This document shows, piece by piece, positions 1-5,979 of a DNA stretch of 11,407 nucleotides; positions within the stretch are counted from its first letter, which is position 1; each line of letters starts with the position of its first letter. A program made the position numbers and the translations under genes. Below the pieces are notes generated by a model. That model was not told the DNA's origin. It ran no database searches and was given only the letters and a program-made list of their open reading frames with translations. The stretch lies in NCBI GenBank assembly GCA_003661265.1, contig QMVU01000012.1, positions 1 to 11,407 on the forward strand. The letters run 5' to 3'. The DNA is from Thermoproteota archaeon. Lineage in GTDB: Archaea; Korarchaeota; Korarchaeia; Korarchaeales; Korarchaeaceae.

Positions 1-588
1 CGCAGCCTCAATACCTAATTCAAAAGCCCTAACGTTAACATCGGTAAGATAGGGAATTACCGATCTAACAGCCTCTAAAACAAATTTTGGATGAAAAGGC
101 AGCACGTTAAACGCTGCCAAAACACCTAACATAACAACATTCTCGGATCTTAAATCTCCAGCTCTTTTAGCTATGGATTCCGCATCTATCAAGACATAAT
201 TCACCTTATGCTGTTCAAAAATCGAAATAATCTCCTCTCTATCTGGATAAGGAAGCTCTTCGGCGTAATAGGACACAGGATATAGTAGCTTATCGTTGAG
301 GACGGCTAAACCTCCCTTCTTCAAATATGAAATGTTTCTAGCTCCCTCTAATAGCTCTAATGATACTAGTGCTTGAGCTGCCCCCCTTGGAATCATAAAT
401 GAATGAGCTCCTCCTATCCTAACATGACTCACAACAGAGCCCTCTCTTTGCGCAAGTCCATGACTTTCCCTTATCTTCACATCGAAGCCAGCTCGTATGC
501 TTGCCTCACCGAGGATTCTAGAGGCAATTCTTAATCCCTGCCCGCCAACACCACTTAATATTACGCTAACCCCCCTTTTATCCTCCAT
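1..588 (-). CDS. iorB: Indolepyruvate:ferredoxin oxidoreductase, beta subunit (IorB), partial at left edge
   Basis: IorB is the small subunit of the cytosolic enzyme that oxidatively decarboxylates indolepyruvate and other aryl-2-oxo acids to acyl-CoA, CO2 and reduced ferredoxin. It carries the gamma-type domain of the 2-oxoacid:ferredoxin oxidoreductase superfamily. Translating the minus strand gives 196 codons without a stop. Near the N-terminus I see LSGVGGQG (about residues 12-19), then ESHGLAQREGSVVSHVRIG (about 47-65), both hallmarks of the family. Family members run to about 200 residues, so probably only the last few are missing. I chose ATG at 588-586: a GGAGGT ribosome site at 602-597 sits 8 nt upstream, whereas the in-frame ATG at 594 would leave only 2 nt. 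The gene overlaps the end of iorA by 11 bp, which implies translational coupling and 1:1 assembly. Identification is firm; the natural substrate range is inferred. Confidence 0.93.
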   Translation of the reverse strand, partial: MEDKRGVSVILSGVGGQGLRIASRILGEASIRAGFDVKIRESHGLAQREGSVVSHVRIGGAHSFMIPRGAAQALVSLELLEGARNISYLKKGGLAVLNDKLLYPVSYYAEELPYPDREEIISIFEQHKVNYVLIDAESIAKRAGDLRSENVVMLGVLAAFNVLPFHPKFVLEAVRSVIPYLTDVNVRAFELGIEAA

Positions 589-2476
589 AGTCATAGACCT
601 CCTGAAGTTTTGATTCAATAGCACCAAAGGGGCAAATTTGGGTACAAATAGAGCATCCTACGCATTTTTCCTCTATAATCTTTGCTTTATTTTCGAATAA
701 ATCAAATTTCAATGCAGAGCAGCCAGTTTTTACGCATACACGACACCCCTCGCACTTTGCTGGATTTACCTGCAACGCTTTTGGCCTGTCTCCTTCCTTT
801 CTTGATCTCCTGAGTTCCTGAAGTACACATTCTCTTCTGAATATTACGACGGCTGGTCCATTTCTCGCACCAAATAACGCGTTAACTACTGCTTTTTCAG
901 ATTCAACAATATTATAAGGATCTACTACTCTGATAAATTGTATTCCTATGCATTCGGCTATTTTCTCCGGAAGCACAATCGGGGCCTTCTCGCCCATTGC
1001 ATTTCTGCCAGTTCTTGGGTTCGGCTGATGACCCGTCATGGACATCCAAGAGTTATCCAAAATCGCGACAACTATAGGGGCTTTGTGCACATATGCGTCA
1101 ATTAGCGGAGGTATCCCTGCATGGAAGAATGTAGAGTCTCCAATTACAGCAATAATCGAATCCTCGACTCCCGATTTTGCCAAACCAATTGCCATGGCGA
1201 TGCTAGAACCCATGGCTATGGCGGCGTCAATGGCCCTTAGAGGAGGATTCCCTCCCTGATCGTAACATCCACGGTCTCCCAAGATTATTCCACGACTTCC
1301 GGCAACCCTTTTAATAGCTCTTTTTATTGAAATAAAAGCACCTCTATGCGGACAGCCAGCGCACAGTTGAGGTACTCGTTGAGGAACTTCAATTGCCTCT
1401 ATAGATGTGCCATTAGGATTCTTCCCCTCTATCATGAGGAGAGCGCGGAGTATCTGATCTGTAGTTATCTCTCCATATCTCTTCAAGTGCCCAGTACTCT
1501 TGCCATAAATTTTAACCTGGAGATTGTTTGAGAGAGCTATCCGGAATATCTCTAGTTCTATTATTGGATCGAGCTCCTCAACGATTAAAACACTCTTGAC
1601 ACTCGAGATGAAATCCAATATGGGTTTCTCTGGTAGCGGGTTCGATACGCATACTTTGAGCAGGGGTATCTTGGTGGTGCCTATAAGTGATAGAGCCTCC
1701 TTTACATCATTATATGGACTACCAGATGCTATTATGCCGAGTTTGCCGGAGGATGGGCCTTCCCTACTTATCCAAGGGGGTCTGGAAACCAAATCCTTAG
1801 CTTCTTCCAGTTTTTTAAACAATTCAGGAATGTTTCTCCTTACATTAGGGGCGATCGAAATTAGCTTTTCTGGTTCTTTTTTGAAGGAAGGCCGTTTCCT
1901 CTTAATACCAGGGCATATACTTCCTAGACTTACAGGCACCCTGCTGTGTGCTATCCTGTCTGTATACCTGAAGATCACCGGCAATCCAACCTTTTCCGAA
2001 AGAGTTACTGCTCTCTTAACAAGCTCTTTTGCCTCCGCAGGATCAGATGGTTCAACAGCAACTATATGAGTTATTTTTGCGTGATTTCGCGTATCTGTTG
2101 AACTCTGGGAACTTAATGGAACGGGATCGTCAGCAGAAATCACTATTAGACTTCCTTTTATTCCAGTAATGGCAGAAACCGCTAATGGGTCTAGGATCCA
2201 GTGCGTACCTAGATGTTTCATTATGGCTGCTGCTCTCAAACCACAAAGCGACGCAGCATATGAGATCTCAAAAGCTACTTTTTCATTAACTGCCCATTCT
2301 GCATATACGTTTAGATCGTTCTCCTTTGAAATTCTCACGAAAGCGCTCAAAACCTCACTACTTGGAGTTCCGGGATAGGCAGTTGCTACGTTAACTCCAG
2401 CCTCTATGAGACCTCTAGCTATTGCTTCATTGCCCGTCATCAGCACTTGATGTTTTTCTACCTCCACTAACTCCAT
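578..2476 (-). CDS. iorA: Indolepyruvate:ferredoxin oxidoreductase, alpha subunit (IorA)
   Basis: This is the catalytic subunit (632 residues, normal length), which uses thiamine pyrophosphate and iron-sulfur clusters to convert aryl-2-oxo acids plus CoA to aryl-acyl-CoA with ferredoxin reduction. The domain order is visible. An N-terminal TPP pyrimidine-type domain contains GNEAIARG and AYPGTPSSE (about 15-41). A middle domain follows. CAGCPHRG lies at 372-379. The TPP/Mg-binding stretch begins GDSTFFHAG at 446 and reaches N475, with TGHQPNP at 481-487. A C-terminal 2[4Fe-4S] ferredoxin domain has cysteines 575, 578, 581, 586 and 605, 608, 611, 615, the last followed by proline. The start ATG has AAGGTG 5 nt upstream. 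iorB follows with an 11-bp overlap. Eight cluster cysteines and the TPP residues are intact, so the enzyme should be functional and oxygen-sensitive. It probably serves aromatic amino acid fermentation; a role in acyl-CoA-linked ATP formation is family knowledge, not seen here. Confidence 0.96.
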   Translation of the reverse strand: MELVEVEKHQVLMTGNEAIARGLIEAGVNVATAYPGTPSSEVLSAFVRISKENDLNVYAEWAVNEKVAFEISYAASLCGLRAAAIMKHLGTHWILDPLAVSAITGIKGSLIVISADDPVPLSSQSSTDTRNHAKITHIVAVEPSDPAEAKELVKRAVTLSEKVGLPVIFRYTDRIAHSRVPVSLGSICPGIKRKRPSFKKEPEKLISIAPNVRRNIPELFKKLEEAKDLVSRPPWISREGPSSGKLGIIASGSPYNDVKEALSLIGTTKIPLLKVCVSNPLPEKPILDFISSVKSVLIVEELDPIIELEIFRIALSNNLQVKIYGKSTGHLKRYGEITTDQILRALLMIEGKNPNGTSIEAIEVPQRVPQLCAGCPHRGAFISIKRAIKRVAGSRGIILGDRGCYDQGGNPPLRAIDAAIAMGSSIAMAIGLAKSGVEDSIIAVIGDSTFFHAGIPPLIDAYVHKAPIVVAILDNSWMSMTGHQPNPRTGRNAMGEKAPIVLPEKIAECIGIQFIRVVDPYNIVESEKAVVNALFGARNGPAVVIFRRECVLQELRRSRKEGDRPKALQVNPAKCEGCRVCVKTGCSALKFDLFENKAKIIEEKCVGCSICTQICPFGAIESKLQEVYDYGG

Positions 2477-2606
2477 TCTAACACCTTTTGATAATCTTCT
2501 CTAACCATTACTGCTTTGAAATAGTGGAAATCGGTAGTCCAATCAGATCAGTGCCATCGGAGGAATGGGGGCTCGATAGGTTATTTCTACCTCCTAGGGG
2601 CTGTCA

Positions 2607-2614
2607 TATTTAAA
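2607..2614 (-). promoter_or_regulatory. Candidate box A (TATA) promoter for iorAB
   Basis: On the minus strand TTTAAATA is preceded by GAAAAA, which resembles an archaeal BRE. A start of transcription about 26 bp downstream would fall near 2584, giving a leader of roughly 107 nt before the iorA ATG. A second AT-rich box (TATATTTAAG on the minus strand, about 2629-2638) just upstream could serve instead. Seen by eye only; no mapped transcript. Confidence 0.45.
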
Positions 2615-2638
2615 TTTTTCATTTATGCCTTAAATATA

Positions 2639-2654
2639 CTCGACTTTCGTCGAA
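2639..2654 (-). terminator. Short GAAA-tetraloop hairpin after the regulator gene; possible 3' end signal
   Basis: Directly after the TGA stop of the regulator, the minus strand reads TTCGAC-GAAA-GTCGAG. This is five Watson-Crick pairs plus an outer U-G wobble, closing on a GNRA tetraloop, followed by U-rich UAUAUUU. It could mark or stabilise the 3' end of the regulator mRNA, or insulate it from iorAB. Archaeal termination depends mainly on U-runs and this tract is interrupted, so the call is tentative. Confidence 0.35.
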
Positions 2655-3416
2655 TCATAGAGGAGAGAACTCTCTCAGCTTTTGAGCTAAAGTTGTTACA
2701 TTAGGAATGCATGAAACCACTAGTGGTATCCCCATTATCTCCGCTAGATTGATAGCTAAATTGTGAACGGCCTCCGGCTTTAATCCGTGAAGTACGACCA
2801 AGTTTGGCTTTAGATCAAACACTTTCAATGCTACCATGGGACTCTTTCCCTCAGATACCTTTGTGAATATTAAAGCCCTCTCAGTAGAGGATCCAAACAG
2901 AAGTATGAACTCTGAGGTTCCACTAAGGTTTTTTATGGCTGCATAACTGTCTATAATCGTATATCCATTGATGCTAAACTTTCTTGGTGGTTTGTAAAGC
3001 CAGACTCCCTCTATCAATTTAACAAAGGATTCAATATCAACTGGTACTGGAAACTCTCTCATATCTACGACGGAGTTTAGGAATGGTTGAATTCCAGCCA
3101 TTTTCGCTAGAGTTTTGAAGACCTTTCCTCCTCTCTTCTCATCCTCCTCTATTAAGGATATTATAAATCTCTTAATTACTAGCGAACCAGGACTTCTTCT
3201 TCTGCCAGACTCGTAATCTGATACTACGCTAGCAGATACACCAAGCAATCTGGCTAGATCGCTCTGTTTGATCCCAAAATATTCTCTCCACTTCCTCATA
3301 GATAAACCTATGTTAGGGGAAAACAGGAGATCTCCAGCTATTTTCTTAGCAACTGCTTCTTTAATCAATCGTCTTTGAAAACTAGCTATAGTCTCCTCTT
3401 CCTGACTTGAATCCAC
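2655..3416 (-). CDS. Archaeal XRE-type helix-turn-helix transcriptional regulator with uncharacterised C-terminal domain
   Basis: A 253-residue cytosolic protein and probable DNA-binding transcription factor. After an N-terminal helical segment (residues 1-38), residues about 40-92 form a Cro/C1-type HTH: MRKWREYFGIKQSDLARLLG, then SASVVSDYESGRRRSPG with the recognition helix near 61-71. Residues about 120-250 form a separate alpha/beta domain containing LLFGSSTERALIF (172-184) and NLVVLHGLKP (205-214). It has no enzyme motif I recognise and may sense a ligand or form oligomers. The architecture resembles the archaeal family catalogued as COG1709 (assigned from memory). The start is GTG at 3416-3414, supported by GAGGTG at 3428-3423 with 6 nt spacing; the upstream TAG overlaps this GTG. 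It lies upstream of iorAB on the same strand and downstream of a SWIM protein gene. An inverted repeat next to its own promoter suggests autoregulation. The targets are unknown. Confidence 0.8.
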   Translation of the reverse strand: MDSSQEEETIASFQRRLIKEAVAKKIAGDLLFSPNIGLSMRKWREYFGIKQSDLARLLGVSASVVSDYESGRRRSPGSLVIKRFIISLIEEDEKRGGKVFKTLAKMAGIQPFLNSVVDMREFPVPVDIESFVKLIEGVWLYKPPRKFSINGYTIIDSYAAIKNLSGTSEFILLFGSSTERALIFTKVSEGKSPMVALKVFDLKPNLVVLHGLKPEAVHNLAINLAEIMGIPLVVSCIPNVTTLAQKLREFSPL

Positions 3417-3466
3417 TATTTACACCTCGCCATAGTAGAATTCATCAATTACGCATTCAGATCAGT

Positions 3467-3474
3467 ATGATAAA
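3467..3474 (-). promoter_or_regulatory. Candidate box A promoter for the HTH regulator
   Basis: The minus strand reads TTTATCAT preceded by GTAACA. A start about 26 bp downstream (near 3444) would give a leader of about 28 nt containing the GAGGTG ribosome site. This separates the regulator transcriptionally from the SWIM gene 146 bp upstream. Confidence 0.45.
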
Positions 3475-3480
3475 TGTTAC

Positions 3481-3507
3481 TGTCAGATAACGGTGACATG
3501 GTTAACC
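3481..3507. promoter_or_regulatory. Candidate operator: TGTCA-N8-TGACA inverted repeat plus GGTTAACC palindrome
   Basis: TGTCA (3481-3485) and TGACA (3494-3498) form a 5-bp-arm inverted repeat with an 8-bp spacer. GGTTAACC (3500-3507) is a perfect 8-bp palindrome two bases further on. Both abut the upstream edge of the regulator's box A, where dimeric archaeal HTH proteins can act. GGTTAAC recurs at 3551-3557, about 51 bp away. Binding by the adjacent regulator is inference. Confidence 0.35.
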
Positions 3508-3562
3508 ACTCTCTCAGCTCTAATTCTATGTAGAAGCAAAGGAACAAGAGGGTTAACTATCG

Positions 3563-3970
3563 CTACTCGAAGGAGTCTATAGCGTATCTCACTAAGTCAC
3601 TTATCAAATTTTCAAATTCCGTGTCTGGAATCTCATACACACGGTAATTTCCGGTGATTTCTGCAATTTTCTTAGCGATTATGTGATAGCAATAAGCCCT
3701 TTTTATCCTAACTAGGGATTCCAAGTAGAAGTCTAGACAAGTGCAATAATAGTCGCCCAGTATTAGGTAATCGCTTCCTTCGCCGCTGACCACCCATAAT
3801 TCCCTGCCGCTCGGCTTAAACACATATTTAGACACTCTCTTATTCCTTAAGACCCAGAGAACTTTCTCTCGACTCCTTGAAGAGAGCAAAGAGAGTAGCT
3901 TTTCCGGATCGTTGTAGTTATCTTGCTTTTCTGTATGCTTTGAGTTCTTGCTCACAAAGCTCCCAGGCAT
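3563..3970 (-). CDS. Small SWIM zinc-finger protein
   Basis: This protein has 135 residues from the ATG at 3970, or 138 from a GTG at 3979. Residues C76, C78, C94 and H96 (ATG numbering) form the CxC-x15-CxH signature of SWIM domains, which bind zinc and mediate DNA or protein contacts. The motif follows a beta-rich stretch (YVFKPSGRELWVVSG, then SDYLILGDYYCTC), as in other SWIM domains. The N-terminus is polar and the C-terminus helical (ITGNYRVYEIPDTEFENL). There is no membrane segment. Archaeal proteins of this size and motif exist as an uncharacterised group, and some SWIM proteins act with RecA/Rad51-type recombinases; a link to that here is only inference. Start choice is uncertain: GTGAGG lies 3 nt before the ATG, closer than in the neighbouring genes, and nothing resembling a ribosome site precedes the GTG. 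The gene diverges from the FAD dehydrogenase and is followed by the HTH regulator on the same strand. Confidence 0.72.
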   Translation of the reverse strand: MPGSFVSKNSKHTEKQDNYNDPEKLLSLLSSRSREKVLWVLRNKRVSKYVFKPSGRELWVVSGEGSDYLILGDYYCTCLDFYLESLVRIKRAYCYHIIAKKIAEITGNYRVYEIPDTEFENLISDLVRYAIDSFE

Positions 3971-4013
3971 CTTCCTCACAACTTTAGGATAAAGGTTTTT
4001 CCCTGAAACCTAA

Positions 4014-4019
4014 TTTAAA
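4014..4019. promoter_or_regulatory. Candidate shared divergent box A (palindromic TTTAAA)
   Basis: TAATTTAAAG contains a TTTAAA palindrome readable on either strand. About 26 bp leftward (near 3990) gives a short leader for the SWIM gene. About 26 bp rightward (near 4043) gives a leader that includes the ribosome site of the FAD dehydrogenase. No other good TATA-like element is seen between the two genes. Confidence 0.35.
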
Positions 4020-4062
4020 GTGATTCCTTCTTTCAGTAATCCTTTTATTTGCGACAGGCAAA

Positions 4063-4072
4063 GGTGTGAGGG
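4063..4072 (+). promoter_or_regulatory. Ribosome binding site that selects a TTG start for the FAD dehydrogenase
   Basis: GGTGTGAGGG lies 7 nt before an in-frame TTG at 4080-4082, matching the 5-8 nt spacing of most other genes here. The upstream GTG at 4020 has no comparable element. Confidence 0.55.
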
Positions 4073-4079
4073 TTCGGTC

Positions 4080-5468
4080 TTGCCGGAAACCCATGATGTT
4101 GTAATCATAGGAGCAGGTCCTACGGGAATATTTGCGGCATATGAGATAAAGCAGAGATCTCCTGAGGCAGATGTGTTAATTATAGATCTGGGACCAGACT
4201 TGGAGGACAGGAAATGCCCAGCTTGGAGGACAGGAAAATGTACTCTTTGTTCAGTTTGTTCAGTTATGTCAGGATTTGGTGGAGCAGGTGCTTTTAGTGA
4301 TGGTAAGATAAACTTAAGTGAAAAAGTTGGAGGTTCTCTATACGAGTTTATACCCGAAAGGACCCTTCTTAAGATAATATCCTATGTAGATCGTCTATAC
4401 GTTAAGATGGGAGCTCCAAGAAAGGTCTGGGGAACAGATAGAGGTAAGATAGAGGAATTGAAGAGGAGAGCCTACAAGCACGGTTTTCTACTTATTCCCT
4501 ATAAGGTAAGACACATGGGGCTTAGCGGGAGCAGAAGGGTCCTTAGCAGCTTCAGGCAAACGCTAAAGAAGCTCGGAGTGAAGATGGTCTTTGGAAAGAA
4601 GGTAGAACACATAATAGCAGAAAATGGTAAAGTGAAGGGAGTTCAGACTCAGGATGGGGAAGTTATAAGGTCTAGATTTGTTGTTGCAGCCCCTGGGCGA
4701 GTTGGGGCTGACTGGTTGGTGAGAGAGGCAAAAAGGCTGTCTATTGAGGTTGAGGGTGGTAGAATTGACTTGGGAGTTAGAGTAGAAGTGCCAGCTGAAA
4801 CGATGAGGGAATTCACAGATGTTTTGTATGAACCAAAGCTCGTTTACTACTCAAAAACCTTTGACGATAAGGTCAGGGTGTTTTGCGTGAATCCGGGCGG
4901 CGAAGTCATAACTGAGTCCTATTGGGGAATTGTAACGGTGAACGGATTGTCTAAAGGAGATGAGCTGACAGAAAACACGAACTTCGCCCTATTAGTTTCC
5001 ACAAAGTTCACCGAACCATTTGAAAATACAATTTCCTATGCTCTAGATATAGCCAGGCTTGCAAACAACATAGCAGGAAACCAACCACTCATTCAAAGGT
5101 TAGGAGATCTCTTGAGAGGAAGAAGAAGTACTCCTGAAAGAATTAGGCGAAGCATAGTGAAACCCACGTTGGGAGGAGCTGTCCCAGGAGACTTAAGCTT
5201 TGTTCTCCCTTATAGATACCTTACCGACATAATAGAGACGTTAAGAGCTCTAAATGAATTAATGCCAGGAATATATTCAGACCACACGCTTCTTTATGGT
5301 GTGGAGATAAAACTCCATACAGCCAAGTTAAAACTTGGTCCAAATCTAGAGAGTCTTAAAATTAAAGGGCTATACGCTGGCGGGGATGCTGCAGGAGTAT
5401 CTAGAGGTTTACTTCAGGCCTCTGCCTCTGGAGTTATAATTGGAAGGGATATTGCAAGCAAACTTTAG
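4080..5468 (+). CDS. Uncharacterised FAD-dependent dehydrogenase with four-cysteine motif
   Basis: A predicted soluble flavoprotein of 462 residues from the TTG start. The N-terminal Rossmann fold has DVVIIGAGPTG (about 6-16). It is followed by cysteines 46, 54, 57 and 60 (C-x7-C-x2-C-x2-C) and then GFGGAGAFSDGK (65-76). A middle substrate/flavin region includes FCVNPGGEVI (about 268-277). The C-terminal FAD signature is GGDAAGVSRGLLQASASG (434-451). This order matches the archaeal/bacterial family catalogued as uncharacterised FAD-dependent dehydrogenase (COG2509, from memory), whose substrate is unknown to me. A GTG at 4020 would add 20 residues before the Rossmann fold. I prefer TTG because of its ribosome site and because family members start just before the glycine motif. 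The gene is codirectional with the ribosomal operon, ending 72 bp before L14, but L14 has its own promoter. Some members of the broader flavoprotein fold are isoprenoid reductases; nothing specific supports that here. Confidence 0.8.
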   Translation: MPETHDVVIIGAGPTGIFAAYEIKQRSPEADVLIIDLGPDLEDRKCPAWRTGKCTLCSVCSVMSGFGGAGAFSDGKINLSEKVGGSLYEFIPERTLLKIISYVDRLYVKMGAPRKVWGTDRGKIEELKRRAYKHGFLLIPYKVRHMGLSGSRRVLSSFRQTLKKLGVKMVFGKKVEHIIAENGKVKGVQTQDGEVIRSRFVVAAPGRVGADWLVREAKRLSIEVEGGRIDLGVRVEVPAETMREFTDVLYEPKLVYYSKTFDDKVRVFCVNPGGEVITESYWGIVTVNGLSKGDELTENTNFALLVSTKFTEPFENTISYALDIARLANNIAGNQPLIQRLGDLLRGRRSTPERIRRSIVKPTLGGAVPGDLSFVLPYRYLTDIIETLRALNELMPGIYSDHTLLYGVEIKLHTAKLKLGPNLESLKIKGLYAGGDAAGVSRGLLQASASGVIIGRDIASKL

Positions 5469-5469
5469 C

Positions 5470-5480
5470 CCCTAATAGGG
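5470..5480. repeat. CCCTA-A-TAGGG palindrome upstream of the ribosomal operon promoter
   Basis: Perfect 5-bp arms around a single base, two bases after the FAD gene stop codon and just upstream of the BRE/box A of the L14 operon. The one-base centre rules out an RNA hairpin with full arms, so if functional it is more likely a protein-binding DNA site. Confidence 0.35.
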
Positions 5481-5485
5481 AGGTT

Positions 5486-5498
5486 CAAACTTTTTATA
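5486..5498 (+). promoter_or_regulatory. BRE/box A promoter of the L14 ribosomal protein operon
   Basis: CAAAC followed by TTTTTATA (5491-5498) is a good archaeal BRE plus TATA element. Transcription would start near 5520-5523, leaving a leader of about 20 nt that contains the L14 ribosome site GGAGGG (5529-5534). Confidence 0.65.
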
Positions 5499-5509
5499 CC
5501 TGCTAAGCT

Positions 5510-5525
5510 GTCTCTCCTGCGAGAC
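5510..5525. repeat. GTCTC-N6-GAGAC inverted repeat spanning the predicted L14 transcription start
   Basis: The arms are 5510-5514 and 5521-5525, between the box A and the ribosome site. This position would suit a repressor. If transcription starts further upstream it could instead form a small 5' hairpin. No protein partner is known. Confidence 0.3.
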
Positions 5526-5540
5526 TGGGGAGGGTTAAGC

Positions 5541-5969
5541 TTGGCTAGAAGGCTTGCTAGAAGGCGCAAAGTTCAAGGAGTTAAACCTAAAATAACACGA
5601 GGCCTGCCAACACTTGCTAGAATCAAATGCGCAGACAATACTGGCGCCAGAATCTTACAAATCGTTGGAACAATCGGGTATAAGGGCAGAAAAGGCAGAT
5701 TACCCTCTGCAAGTGTTGGAGATATGGTTGTTGTTGTGGTTAAAAAGGGCAAAAATGAGCTCATGCACAAGCCCATGAGAGCAATAATTATCAGGCAGAA
5801 GAAAGCTTATAGGAGAAAGAATGGCCAATGGATCCAGTTTGAGGACAACGCAGCAGTCCTAGTCGACAATGAAGGAACTCCTAAGGGAAGCGAAGTTAAG
5901 GGACCAATTGCTAAAGAAGCAATAGAACGCTGGCCTGCCTTGGGTGCTCTTGCAGCAACAGTTGTGTGA
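5541..5969 (+). CDS. rpl14: Large-subunit ribosomal protein L14 (uL14)
   Basis: uL14 binds 23S rRNA at the subunit interface of the 50S subunit. The 142 residues are normal for archaea. Diagnostic stretches are [13 protein letters not shown] (29-41), EDNAAVLVD (101-109) and GPIAKEA (121-127), with a basic archaeal N-terminal extension. The start is TTG at 5541, the only in-frame start that fits: GGAGGG lies 6 nt upstream. An imperfect tandem 12-13-bp duplication at 5540-5564 encodes a repeated LARR at the N-terminus. It is the first gene of the operon. In many archaea L14 follows S17, which is absent here, so the upstream S10-type half of the cluster must lie elsewhere. Confidence 0.98.
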   Translation: MARRLARRRKVQGVKPKITRGLPTLARIKCADNTGARILQIVGTIGYKGRKGRLPSASVGDMVVVVVKKGKNELMHKPMRAIIIRQKKAYRRKNGQWIQFEDNAAVLVDNEGTPKGSEVKGPIAKEAIERWPALGALAATVV

Positions 5970-5979
5970 GGGGATCGTG

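Noticed and set aside
1524..2069. Long plus-strand open frame (181 codons) inside iorA, with smaller ones at 1038-1259 and 2169-2378
   Set aside because: They lie antisense to a well-conserved, intact gene, have no ribosome site or family motif, and are expected by-products of the codon use of the real frame.
2467..2508. Fourteen-codon upstream frame overlapping the iorA start on the minus strand
   Set aside because: It has no clear ribosome site of its own and short open frames of this length are common by chance; only ribosome profiling could support it.
2477..2654. Possible small RNA or C/D box RNA in the gap between iorA and the regulator
   Set aside because: I found CTGA-like D boxes but no convincing RTGATGA C box paired with them, and no extended stem beyond the short GAAA hairpin.
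2669..3519. Twelve-base direct repeat ACTCTCTCAGCT at 2669-2680 and 3508-3519 flanking most of the HTH gene
   Set aside because: Several chance 12-mer pairs are expected in a window of this size. One copy is coding, and there is no integrase, target-site pattern or composition change to suggest an inserted element.
5540..5564. Tandem CTTGGCTAGAAGG / CTTGCTAGAAGG at the start of L14
   Set aside because: It encodes LARR twice in the basic N-terminal tail, which varies freely in archaeal L14; a simple local duplication or codon coincidence explains it.
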